This document shows, piece by piece, positions 28,457 through 36,346 of a stretch of DNA of 64,000 nt (the stretch's first letter is position 1; every line of letters begins with the position of its first letter). The stretch is from Tsuneonella sediminis (lineage in GTDB: Bacteria; Pseudomonadota; Alphaproteobacteria; Sphingomonadales; Sphingomonadaceae). The notes under the pieces are model-generated. The model made no database searches, was not told where the DNA came from, and saw nothing but the letters and a program-made list of their open reading frames with translations. The translations under genes were made by a program, and so were the position numbers. The stretch is taken from assembly GCF_051912845.1 (NCBI RefSeq), contig NZ_JBNCBU010000001.1, positions 248,001-312,000 on the forward strand, in the 5' to 3' direction.

Positions 28457-29221
28457 CCGTTCGGATGCTTCCCTGGCCTTGACCCCCTGCCAGAGCGCTT
28501 CCTGGCTCTCGAGCGAGAGCGAGGGGAAATGGCCGTCTGCATCCGATTCCATCGCCCTGAAGCGGCGTTCGAACTTGGCGTTGGCGGACCGCAGCGCTTC
28601 CTCGGGCGCTATCCCGTAGGCCCGTACCAGGTTGACGGCCGCGAACAGAAAGTCGCCCGCTTCCTCGAACTGTTCGTCCTCGCCGGCATCGGCAAGTTCG
28701 CGCATCTCTTCGGCAACCTTGGCGGCAGGCCCCTCGCGATCGGGCCAGTCGAAACCGACGCGGGCGGCGCGTTTCTGGAGCTTGTCGGCCCGCATAAGGG
28801 CCGGAAGCGCGACGGCGACGCCATCCAGTGCACTCGTCGCGCCCCTGTCCGCGCGTTCGGCTGCCTTGATCGCCTCCCACCGCGCATCGCGATCCGCGCC
28901 CGGTGCCTCGGCGTCGGCGAAGATGTGCGGATGCCGCGCCTCCAGCTTGTCGGCGATCGAGCGCGCGACCGCGTCGAAATCGAAATGACCGGCTTCCTCG
29001 GCGATCCGCGACTGGAAGACGACCTGAAACAGCAGGTCGCCAAGTTCGTCGCGTATATCTTCGATGGCGCCGCGTGCGACTGCATCTGCGACTTCGTAGG
29101 CTTCCTCGATCGTGTGCGGGACGATCGTCTCGTACGATTGCGCACGATCCCAGTCGCAGCCGTTCACCGGGTCGCGCAGGGTGGCCATGATGGTGAGGAG
29201 GCGGTCGAGCTGATCTGTCAT
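28451..29221 (-). CDS. mazG: Nucleoside triphosphate pyrophosphohydrolase MazG
   Basis: All-alpha NTP pyrophosphatase of 256 residues, the two-domain MazG form. Domain 1: LRDPVNGCDWDRAQSYETIV and the metal-binding TIEEAYEVADA with DELGDLLFQVVF. Domain 2: KLQKRAARVGFDWPD, VAEEMRELADA and EEAGDFLFAAVNL. Both EExxE...ExxD metal sites are present. It clears non-canonical or excess NTPs and in E. coli tempers the stringent response. It converges on hflX with a 6-base overlap. Upstream is an unusually AT-rich 53-base gap containing a 14-base palindrome. Confidence 0.96.
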   Translation of the reverse strand: MTDQLDRLLTIMATLRDPVNGCDWDRAQSYETIVPHTIEEAYEVADAVARGAIEDIRDELGDLLFQVVFQSRIAEEAGHFDFDAVARSIADKLEARHPHIFADAEAPGADRDARWEAIKAAERADRGATSALDGVAVALPALMRADKLQKRAARVGFDWPDREGPAAKVAEEMRELADAGEDEQFEEAGDFLFAAVNLVRAYGIAPEEALRSANAKFERRFRAMESDADGHFPSLSLESQEALWQGVKAREASERS

Positions 29222-29230
29222 GTTACGATG

Positions 29231-29244
29231 ATAATATATATTAT
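29231..29244. promoter_or_regulatory. AT-rich palindrome upstream of mazG
   Basis: ATAATATATATTAT is a perfect 14-base palindrome, 10 bases upstream of the mazG start on the minus strand, in a region far richer in A+T than the rest of the window. It may include a -10-like element for mazG or a binding site for a dimeric regulator. No matching -35 at standard spacing is clear, and the closeness to the ATG would imply a very short leader. Confidence 0.35.
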
Positions 29245-29274
29245 GTTAAATGGGTTTAAAGCGCCGTCGCCCTC

Positions 29275-29445
29275 TCACCCCATTGCGAGGGAAAACGCCA
29301 AGGCGACGGCAACGAAGATTCCCGCCCACAGAAGCGCCATGCGAATGCTTTCCTTCCAGCCGAGCCGGTATCCGGCAAAGGCGCTGCCTGCGAGCAGCAG
29401 CCAGCCCAGCAACGCGACGATCTGCACCGTGTTGAACTCGTTCAC
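29275..29445 (-). CDS. Small two-helix membrane protein
   Basis: A 56-residue protein with two hydrophobic segments, VQIVALLGWLLLAGSAFAGY and MALLWAGIFVAVALAFSLAM, separated by a basic loop (RLGWKES). It starts at GTG: GGAGGT lies 6 bases upstream and the GTGA overlaps the MBL hydrolase stop, strong signs that it is translated. It is the last gene of a minus-strand run that extends back to mltB. Two-helix hairpin proteins of this size are common at this spot in related genomes as far as I recall, with no known function. Confidence 0.75.
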   Translation of the reverse strand: MNEFNTVQIVALLGWLLLAGSAFAGYRLGWKESIRMALLWAGIFVAVALAFSLAMG

Positions 29446-30209
29446 AGCGCCACCTCCAGGCCATCGTATCCGACCTCGACCGACTGCGGGACTTCGGCCG
29501 AGAGCGTCCTGTAGTCCATCGATTTGTCGAGATGCGTGAGTACGCCGCGGCGGGCGCCGCATCGACGGACGAACGACAGTGCCATTTCGAGATGTGCATG
29601 GGTCGGATGCGGACGGCGACGAAGGCAATCGACAACCAGGACGTCTACCCCTTTCATCAGGGACACCATGGCGTTGGTAATCTCGCTGAAGTCTGTCGCG
29701 TAACCGATTGATTTTCCATCAGCATCGAAACGAAACGCAGTCGACTGCGCAGGTCCGTGCGGCATCTGGCAATGGGCGATCCCGAAACCTGCGAATATGC
29801 GCAGTCGCTCGAGGGTATTGAGTTCGCATATCGTCGGGTAACCGTGTTCTCCGGCAAAGACATAACCGAAACGCGCGCGCAAGCGCCGGGCGGTCTCGTC
29901 GGCCGCAAATCCCGGCAGCGGCCCCGATCGGTCGTAGCGCATGACGCGCAGGTCATCGATGCCGTGGCAGTGGTCGGCATGGTCGTGGGTCCAGAATACT
30001 CCATCGATCCGTTCGATGCGGTTGGCGAGAAGCTGCTGCCGGAGGTCGGTGGAAGTATCGACCAGAAGTCGCTTGCCCTCGGCACTCTCGACCGCAATCG
30101 ACACGCGGGTCCGCCGGTTGCGCGGTTCGGAAGGATCGCATTCGCCCCAGTCTTCGCCGATCCGCGGCACTCCGGTCGAAGTGCCCGAGCCTAGCATGAT
30201 AAGCTTCAC
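29442..30209 (-). CDS. MBL-fold metallo-hydrolase (PhnP/RNase Z-like branch)
   Basis: A 255-residue metallo-beta-lactamase-fold hydrolase. The N-terminus MLGSGTSTGVPRIG is typical of the PhnP-like branch that acts on cyclic phosphodiesters or related bonds. The zinc motif is FWTHDHADHCHGIDDLR, with later ligands in the HCQMPHG region, the Asp of GYATDFSEI and the His of VLTHLDKSMD. The substrate is not known and no phn genes are near. It starts at GTG in a GTGA overlap with tatD; an ATG four codons in is an alternative. It follows metG-tatD, a common alphaproteobacterial order. Confidence 0.88.
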   Translation of the reverse strand: MKLIMLGSGTSTGVPRIGEDWGECDPSEPRNRRTRVSIAVESAEGKRLLVDTSTDLRQQLLANRIERIDGVFWTHDHADHCHGIDDLRVMRYDRSGPLPGFAADETARRLRARFGYVFAGEHGYPTICELNTLERLRIFAGFGIAHCQMPHGPAQSTAFRFDADGKSIGYATDFSEITNAMVSLMKGVDVLVVDCLRRRPHPTHAHLEMALSFVRRCGARRGVLTHLDKSMDYRTLSAEVPQSVEVGYDGLEVAL

Positions 30210-30985
30210 GCGGCGGCTTTCCCGAACAAGGCGAAGAAGTTGGCGGTGGTCGTTTCCGCAAGTTCCTCGAGATCGACGCCGCGCAGGTTCGCGACGAACG
30301 TTGCAGTATCACGAACGAACGCCGGCTCACACGGGCGCCCGCGGTGGGGCACTGGGGCAAGGAACGGGCTGTCGGTTTCGACGAGAATTCGGTCCGCCGG
30401 CAGTTCGGCCGCGATTTCCTGCAGTTCCTTTGCGTTCTTGAAGGTGACGATGCCCGACAAAGAGATCGTCAGTCCCAGATCGAGGACGGTCTTCGCAAAG
30501 GCCCGCGAGGCGGTGAAGCAGTGAATCAGGGCCGGAAAGGCCCCCTTCCTTGTTTCCTCGGCCAGGATCGACGCGGTATCGTCTTCCGCGTCACGGGTAT
30601 GGATGATGATCGGCAATCCCGTTTCGCGCGCGACGCCGATGTGCATCCGGAACAGGTCGCGTTGCACCCCGCGGTCTGACTTGTCATAGTAGTAGTCGAG
30701 ACCGCTCTCGCCGATCCCGATCACCTTGGGATGGTCCGCCGCGGCGAGGAGCGCATCACGACCGAGATCGGCGTGCTGATCCGCCTCGTGCGGATGGATC
30801 CCGACGCTCGCCCATATGTCGGGCTCGCACTCGGCGGTGCCGATGACGGTTCTCCACTCGCTGCGCCGCGTCGAGATGTTCAGCATGCCGGTAACCCCGG
30901 CCTCCCGGGCCCGGCTGAGCACCCCTTCCCGGTCCTCCGCGACACCTTCGTATTCGAGGTGGCAATGGCTGTCGATCAGCCTCAC
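30206..30985 (-). CDS. tatD: TatD family metal-dependent hydrolase
   Basis: TIM-barrel hydrolase of 259 residues, of the TatD/YcfH type, with reported 3'-5' DNase activity in E. coli relatives. Metal motifs are LIDSHCHLE at the N-terminus, GIGESGLDYYYDKS, LPIIIHTRDAE, ALIHCFTAS and the C-terminal LVETDSPFLAPVPHRG. The GTG start at 30985 overlaps the metG stop (GTGA). Its own stop overlaps the GTG of the MBL gene in the same way, so metG, tatD and mbl form a chain of coupled starts. Confidence 0.95.
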   Translation of the reverse strand: MRLIDSHCHLEYEGVAEDREGVLSRAREAGVTGMLNISTRRSEWRTVIGTAECEPDIWASVGIHPHEADQHADLGRDALLAAADHPKVIGIGESGLDYYYDKSDRGVQRDLFRMHIGVARETGLPIIIHTRDAEDDTASILAEETRKGAFPALIHCFTASRAFAKTVLDLGLTISLSGIVTFKNAKELQEIAAELPADRILVETDSPFLAPVPHRGRPCEPAFVRDTATFVANLRGVDLEELAETTTANFFALFGKAAA

Positions 30986-32538
30986 GCCGGCTCCTCGGAC
31001 GGGAGCTCCAGCCGCGGAAATACCCCGACCGGCTGCGAGAGGCGGAAGCCGCCGACACGCTCGACCCACGCGTCGTCTCCGAGCGCGGCGAAATCGCGGG
31101 CATCGCCCGGGACGCCCATCTGGTCGAGCAGTGCGTCGATGCTCGACGGTACCACGGGGCGGATCGCGATTGCGAGATCACGGACCTGCCGAACGAGGGT
31201 CATAAGGACGGCAGCCATTCGCTCCGGATCGGTCTTGCGTAGTGTCCACGGGGCTTGGTCGTCGACGTAGGCGTTGCAGGCGAAGACCGCCCGCATCCAG
31301 GCTTCGATCCCTTCGCTGAACGCAAGATCCTCGAACCGCTGGCGCATCGTCCCGACTTCTGTCGCGACGACCCCCGCCAGAACCTCATCCGCCTCGCTGA
31401 ACGGCAGGCTGGCTTTCAATTCACCGTCAAGGTTCTTGAAAATCATGGATAACACGCGCTGGGCAAGGTTGCCGAAGCTGTTAGCGAGCTCGGCGTTGCA
31501 GCGGGTTACGATCGCCTCTGCCGAAAAGCTGCCGTCCTTGCCGAACGGCACTTCAGCGAGGAGGAAATAGCGCAGCTGGTCGACTCCATAGCGGGTTGCC
31601 AGTTCGAGCGGGTCGACGACGTTGCCGGTCGATTTGGACATCTTCTCGCCGCGGTGGAGCAGGAAACCGTGACCGAAGATGGCCTTCGGCGCGGGCAGTC
31701 CCGCGCTCTTGAGAAAGGCTGGCCAGTAAACGGCGTGAAACCGCACGATGTCCTTGCCGATAAGGTGGAGGTCGGCAGGCCAGAACCGGTCGAACTCCCC
31801 TTCACGATCGGGGAAGCCGATGCCGGTGAGATACGTCGTCAGCGCATCGACCCAGACGTACATCACGTGGCCCGGGCTGCCCGGCACGGGAACTCCCCAG
31901 TCGAAGCTCGTGCGGCTGACCGACAGGTCGCGCAGGTCATTGCCCTTGAGGAAGGCCAGCACCTCGTTGCGCCGGCTCTCCGGCTCGAGGAAGCCCGGCC
32001 GCTCGTTCAGTTCGATCAGGTAATCCCGGTATTTCGAAAGCCGGAAGAACCAGCTCTCCTCGACCTGCCACTCGACCGGCGTACCCTGGGGCGAGAGTTT
32101 TGCGCCCCCCTCCCCTTCGACCAGCTCGTCCTCGCCGTAGAAGGCCTCGTCGCGGACCGAGTACCAACCTTCGTAACGGTCGAGATAGAGGTCGCCGGCG
32201 GCCTCCATTGCCCTCCAGATCGCCTGGCTGGCGGCGAAGTGCTGCTCTTCGGTGGTGCGCCGGAATGCGCTGTAATCGATGTGAAGAGCGGTGCACATAT
32301 TACGGAAATATCCGGACATTTCGTCGGCAAATTCCAGCGTGTCGCGATCCGCATCGCGCGCCGTCTTGGCCATCTTCATGCCGTGTTCGTCGGTTCCGGT
32401 GACCAGTCGCACGTCGAAACCTTGCGCCTTCTTCACGCGCGCAATCACGTCGGCGGCGATCGCTTCGTACGCGTGGCCGATGTGGGGGCGACCGTTGGGA
32501 TAGCTGATCGCGGTGGTGAGATAGTAGGGTTCAGGCAT
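30982..32538 (-). CDS. metG: Methionyl-tRNA synthetase
   Basis: Class I aminoacyl-tRNA synthetase (518 residues) charging tRNA-Met. The HIGH motif is GRPHIGHAYEA near residue 20 and the KMSKS motif is GEKMSKSTGNVVDP. The connective peptide has WYSVRDEAFYG rather than a CxxC zinc knuckle, so this is a zinc-free form. The C-terminal tRNA-binding (EMAP-like) domain of the longer E. coli enzyme is absent, as in many alphaproteobacteria. It starts inside holB (8-base overlap) and overlaps tatD by 4 bases. Confidence 0.97.
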   Translation of the reverse strand: MPEPYYLTTAISYPNGRPHIGHAYEAIAADVIARVKKAQGFDVRLVTGTDEHGMKMAKTARDADRDTLEFADEMSGYFRNMCTALHIDYSAFRRTTEEQHFAASQAIWRAMEAAGDLYLDRYEGWYSVRDEAFYGEDELVEGEGGAKLSPQGTPVEWQVEESWFFRLSKYRDYLIELNERPGFLEPESRRNEVLAFLKGNDLRDLSVSRTSFDWGVPVPGSPGHVMYVWVDALTTYLTGIGFPDREGEFDRFWPADLHLIGKDIVRFHAVYWPAFLKSAGLPAPKAIFGHGFLLHRGEKMSKSTGNVVDPLELATRYGVDQLRYFLLAEVPFGKDGSFSAEAIVTRCNAELANSFGNLAQRVLSMIFKNLDGELKASLPFSEADEVLAGVVATEVGTMRQRFEDLAFSEGIEAWMRAVFACNAYVDDQAPWTLRKTDPERMAAVLMTLVRQVRDLAIAIRPVVPSSIDALLDQMGVPGDARDFAALGDDAWVERVGGFRLSQPVGVFPRLELPSEEPA

Positions 32539-33493
32539 CGGCGAGGCTGCTAGCTGTCGCCGCGGAGGCGAGCAAGCCGCCGATCTGCATAACGAGCAGC
32601 CCCGGATCGAAGTTGTGAGTCGGCGCTTGCGCAGTCAGCCGCACGAGGTCCGCGTGCGCATCGACTATTCCCGCCAGCGCGGCACGCGGGGCATCGGTCG
32701 CCATGCGGGCGAGCCTCACCCGAGCAAGGTCGAGCACCGCGGCGATCCGGGCGCGTTCGGGCCGGGCGCCGATCTCTGCCGCCAGCTTTCCGCGGAGAGT
32801 GAAGTCCGGGTCGCCGGTCTCGACTATGCGCTTCATCAGCGCGTCGACCGGACCGAGGTCCTGAGCCACGAACTCGAGCGCCGCACCAGGCGAACCCGCG
32901 GAAGCGGCGACCGCGGCTTCGAGGGTGGCGGGATTGGCCTCCGGCGCCTTGTCGCGAAGAATCTTGGCAACCAGCGCGTCATCGAGCGCGGGGAAGCGAA
33001 GGAGCCTGCAGCGCGAGCGGATCGTCGGCAGCAACCGCGCGGGCCGGTGCGCGACGAGTAGAAAGAACGTGCCGGCCGGCGGTTCCTCGAGGCTTTTGAG
33101 CAATGCGTTCGACGAGGCCGTCTCCAGGTCGTCGGCCGGATCGATGATTACCGCGCGGCGGCTGCCGAGCGTCGGCCGGGTCGTCAGCCGCCGCTGCATT
33201 TCGCGAATCTGGGCGATCTTTATGTTGCGCGCCAGCTCGAAATCCTTGCCGTCGTCGCGCTTCCTTTCTTCCTTTTCGTCCTTGGGCAGATGCGTGAGAA
33301 CGAGGATGTCGGGGTGTGGACCCGGGGGCTGCGGTATGCCGGGTTCCGCGACCAGTTCGCGCGCGGCGGCAAGGGCGAAACTCATCTTGCCGAGGCCCTT
33401 CTTGCCCGCGAGCAGCCAGGCGTGGTGCATGCGGTCCCCGCCAAGTCCCTCGCGCCACTCTCGCCACGCGGCATCGTGCCCGACGAGGGTCAT
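32531..33493 (-). CDS. holB: DNA polymerase III subunit delta prime
   Basis: Clamp-loader subunit (320 residues) of the AAA+ family. It has MHHAWLLAGKKGLGKMSFAL (a P-loop), the sensor text RRAVIIDPADDLETASSNALLKSLEEPP split by RR and the SRC motif IRSRCRLLRFP. Only one cysteine is present, so the four-Cys zinc module of E. coli delta prime is lost; in its place is a charged insertion (HLPKDEKEERKRDDGKDFE). The ATG at 33493 overlaps the tmk stop (ATGA), and the stop overlaps metG by 8 bases. tmk-holB-metG-tatD is a conserved order. Confidence 0.95.
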   Translation of the reverse strand: MTLVGHDAAWREWREGLGGDRMHHAWLLAGKKGLGKMSFALAAARELVAEPGIPQPPGPHPDILVLTHLPKDEKEERKRDDGKDFELARNIKIAQIREMQRRLTTRPTLGSRRAVIIDPADDLETASSNALLKSLEEPPAGTFFLLVAHRPARLLPTIRSRCRLLRFPALDDALVAKILRDKAPEANPATLEAAVAASAGSPGAALEFVAQDLGPVDALMKRIVETGDPDFTLRGKLAAEIGARPERARIAAVLDLARVRLARMATDAPRAALAGIVDAHADLVRLTAQAPTHNFDPGLLVMQIGGLLASAATASSLADA

Positions 33494-34140
33494 GAGAGCC
33501 CCGCGAACGGCTTGATAACCCGCCACACGGCGTCGTGGACGGATGCCGGGGGGGCGGCGCCGTCGATCACGGCGAAGCCTGCGGGATCGTCGGCGGCCAG
33601 GCAGGCGAAGGTCTCGCCCACTGCCCGGTGGTAACCGCCATCGCGGCCACCGATCGCGTCGGCCGCGTCGCCGTCGCGAGCGCGGGTTCGGGCGAGCGCG
33701 GTTTCGGGATCGATTGTGAGCAGGATTGTGAGGTCCGGGCGCAGGCCCCCGCTGCCGATCGCGTGGAGTGTCCGGACCGCGTCGTCCCCGACCCCGCCTG
33801 CCCCGCCCTGATAGGCCCGACTCGAATCGACGAACCGGTCTGACACCACCCAGGCCCCCCGGGCCATCTCCGGCCGTATCAGGCGGGCCACGTGGTCGGC
33901 CCGGGCGGCGGCGAAGAGCAGAGCCTCGGCCTCCGTCCCCCAGCCTTCGCCCGGCGGATCGAGGAGGAGGGCGCGGATCGCCTCGGCTCCCGGCGTCCCT
34001 CCCGGCTCACGGGTCAGCACGGCGGGGATGCCGCACGCGATCAAGCGGTCGACGAGCAGGCGAGCCTGGGTCGACTTGCCGCACCCTTCCCCGCCTTCGA
34101 ACGCGATGAAACGCCCCTGCGCCGGCGACCCGGAAGGCAT
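33490..34140 (-). CDS. tmk: Thymidylate kinase
   Basis: Phosphorylates dTMP to dTDP for DNA synthesis. The 216-residue protein has the P-loop FIAFEGGEGCGKSTQARLL, the DR motif VVSDRFVDSSRAYQGGAGG and the LTREPGGTPGAEAIR block that binds dTMP. The LID region carries RARDGDAADAIGGRDGGYH, longer than usual. The ATG at 34140 overlaps the carboxypeptidase stop by one base and its own stop overlaps holB (ATGA). Confidence 0.97.
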   Translation of the reverse strand: MPSGSPAQGRFIAFEGGEGCGKSTQARLLVDRLIACGIPAVLTREPGGTPGAEAIRALLLDPPGEGWGTEAEALLFAAARADHVARLIRPEMARGAWVVSDRFVDSSRAYQGGAGGVGDDAVRTLHAIGSGGLRPDLTILLTIDPETALARTRARDGDAADAIGGRDGGYHRAVGETFACLAADDPAGFAVIDGAAPPASVHDAVWRVIKPFAGLS

Positions 34141-35300
34141 CAGAACAGGCCCGCCAGGCCGTTCGCGAGGCGCTCGGCGACATTCGCTTCCTCGATGGCG
34201 CTGGCCGCGACGAGCGGAACGCGCGACGTGCGCAATCCCTCGACCGCGATTTCCAGTTCTGCGACCTGCTCTCCCTTGGCGATTGGCGCGCGCAAGGGTC
34301 CCTGGTAGCGGATCGTCAGCGCGACCTTGCCGGTTTGGCCCACGGGAAGGTCGTAGCCGATCGGCCGTTCCGCGAGCAGGCCGAGGGACCTTTCCGAACC
34401 GCCCTGGACGCGCGCTTCGCCGACAAGAGCCCCGCGGTCGAACAGCACGTGGTTGTCGAACGCCTGGAAGCCCCATTCAAGAAACGAGCGCGAGGCCTGT
34501 TTCTGGATGCGCGAGGTTGGAGCGCCGCCGATCACCATCACCAGCCGCCGCCCGTCCCGTTCCGCGCTGCCGAGAAAACCGTATCCCGCCTGGTTCGTGA
34601 ATCCCGACTTGATCCCGTCCGCGCCGTCGACGACGCCGGTGACCGGATCGTGGTTGCGCTGCTCGAAACCGTTGAACTTGAGCGTCCGGTGGCCGAAATA
34701 CCGCCGATAGAGATCGGGATGGCGCGTGGTCATTGCCGTCGCCAGGGTGGCAAGGTCGCGCGCGGTGACGAACGTGCGTCCTTCGTCCATCCACCCGTTG
34801 GGCGTCCCGAAATGGCTGTCGTGCATGCCGATCGACCGCGCGGTCGCGTTCATTCGGTCGACCCAGCGGGGCAGCGAACCGGCGAGCCCGACGCCCAAGG
34901 CGGCGGCGCCGTCGTTTGCCGACACGGTCGTGATACCGTGGAGCAGCGCATCGATCGTTACCCGCTGGTTGAGTTCGAGGAACATCGTCGAGCCAACGCC
35001 ATGCCAGTCCTTCCACGTGGCCTCGTTGAAGATGACCTCCTGGCTGGGCGATATCTGGCCGGATTCGATCATTTCGAAGACGGTGAACACCGTCATGACC
35101 TTTGTGATCGAAGCGGGCATGAAGCGCCGATCGGGTTCGCGTGCATAAAGCGTCTGGCCCGAGGACAGGTCCACCAGCAGCGCGATCGGCACCTCGGGCG
35201 GAGGCACTAGGGGTTCGACCGGACGGCGATCCGCACTCGCCGCGCCGGTGCTCGTAGAGAGTGCCACGGCGGCCAGCAATGACTTGGACAAGGTGTTCAA
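34140..35300 (-). CDS. D-alanyl-D-alanine carboxypeptidase (PBP5/6 type)
   Basis: Low-molecular-weight penicillin-binding protein that trims the terminal D-Ala of peptidoglycan stem peptides. The serine-protease motifs are SITK (Ser64, Lys67), SAN (127-129) and KSG (231-233). A C-terminal beta domain and the amphipathic tail EEANVAERLANGLAGLF for membrane attachment follow. The signal peptide is NTLSKSLLAAVALSTSTGAA. The start is taken as TTG at 35300 with GGGAG 5 bases upstream; a longer form from TTG at 35336 would overlap the previous gene by 4 bases but lacks a good ribosome-binding site. About 386 residues. Confidence 0.93.
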   Translation of the reverse strand: MNTLSKSLLAAVALSTSTGAASADRRPVEPLVPPPEVPIALLVDLSSGQTLYAREPDRRFMPASITKVMTVFTVFEMIESGQISPSQEVIFNEATWKDWHGVGSTMFLELNQRVTIDALLHGITTVSANDGAAALGVGLAGSLPRWVDRMNATARSIGMHDSHFGTPNGWMDEGRTFVTARDLATLATAMTTRHPDLYRRYFGHRTLKFNGFEQRNHDPVTGVVDGADGIKSGFTNQAGYGFLGSAERDGRRLVMVIGGAPTSRIQKQASRSFLEWGFQAFDNHVLFDRGALVGEARVQGGSERSLGLLAERPIGYDLPVGQTGKVALTIRYQGPLRAPIAKGEQVAELEIAVEGLRTSRVPLVAASAIEEANVAERLANGLAGLF

Positions 35301-35332
35301 TGAAACTCCCGCGCCGGGCGGAAGCCGGCGGA

Positions 35333-36346
35333 TCAACCTGCGCTGTAGACTCGCGCGTCGCTATAACCGGCGGCCCGCACCTTCGCCAGCGCGGCTTCGG
35401 CCTGTCCCCTGCTCGTAAAGGGCCCGGTCCTTACGCGATAGTACCGGCCCGACTGGCTGACATGCCCTCCAAGCGCGGTGGCGGCCTTCTCGGCGTTCTC
35501 GCGGACGGCAAAGGCCGCAGCCTGGACAACGAAGCCTTGCCTGTCTGATGACGCAGGCGGCGCAGCCTTTTCGACCGCTTTTGCGGCGGGAGAGGTACTG
35601 GACGGCGCCTGTCGTGGGCGCGCGACGACGACCGGTTTCCCGGGTGCGATACCCGCGCCGAGCGGGGCCAGAGGAAACGCTCCGGTCGATCGGGGGCCCC
35701 CGTCTGCAGTCGCGGTGACCGGTTCATGCGAACCCTTGGCGAGATCGGGCTGCGAGGGGATCGAAGCGCGCACGCTCGCCGCGTCCGAGGCGGGCAATTT
35801 CCGCCGCAGGACTTCCACCAGCGATCGAGGGGTTGCCATCCGCGCCGGCGCGGAGCGGCCGGCGCGCAATTCCGCGCGGTCCCTTTCGGGCGGATTGACG
35901 CGCCGGATCCGGACAGGCGTGCCCTCGCCAGCTTCGAGCTGCGACGCGGCCGGGGCCGACAGCGAGACGAGCCGATCGCCCGTCATGGGTCCCCGCCGCT
36001 CCACCCGCGCGAGGATCGTCTTGCCTGAAACGAGCGACGTGACCTCGACGTAGCTCGGCAGAGGCAATGTCCGGTGCGCAAGGGTAACGCCGCCCGCCGC
36101 GTCGATGGCGGCGTAGCCGACGACGTCGTAGTTCATCGTATCGGCGGGCGTGTAGAGCACGCCGTCGACGGTGAAAGGTGCGCCGAGGACGATGGGAAAG
36201 TCGGCCGCCGGCCCACTGGCCGCGGGTTCGATCGTCGCCAGCGATTGCGCGCTGTCCGCGCGCCCGGCCAGTGCGCACCCGGCGAGAGCCGCGGTGGTCA
36301 GGCCAATGGCAAACAGCCGGAAACCGGCATCAACGGACAATCTCAT
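35333..36346 (-). CDS. RlpA-like lipoprotein with SPOR domain
   Basis: A 337-residue lipoprotein: signal FRLFAIGLTTAALAGC has the lipobox LAGC (Cys24). A double-psi beta-barrel of the RlpA type follows, with DGVLYTPADTMNYDVVGYAA and LAHRTLPLPSYVEVTSLVSG, then a long Pro/Ala linker and a C-terminal SPOR domain (FVVQAAAFAVRENAEKAATA, RYYRVRTGPFTSRGQAEAAL) that binds denuded glycan at septa. The SWYG...FHGR...TANGE segment of catalytic RlpA, with the general-acid Glu, is deleted between VGYAA and LAHRT, and RxIDLS has become RLVSLS. It probably binds glycan without cutting it. It lies between mltB and the carboxypeptidase. Confidence 0.88.
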   Translation of the reverse strand: MRLSVDAGFRLFAIGLTTAALAGCALAGRADSAQSLATIEPAASGPAADFPIVLGAPFTVDGVLYTPADTMNYDVVGYAAIDAAGGVTLAHRTLPLPSYVEVTSLVSGKTILARVERRGPMTGDRLVSLSAPAASQLEAGEGTPVRIRRVNPPERDRAELRAGRSAPARMATPRSLVEVLRRKLPASDAASVRASIPSQPDLAKGSHEPVTATADGGPRSTGAFPLAPLGAGIAPGKPVVVARPRQAPSSTSPAAKAVEKAAPPASSDRQGFVVQAAAFAVRENAEKAATALGGHVSQSGRYYRVRTGPFTSRGQAEAALAKVRAAGYSDARVYSAG

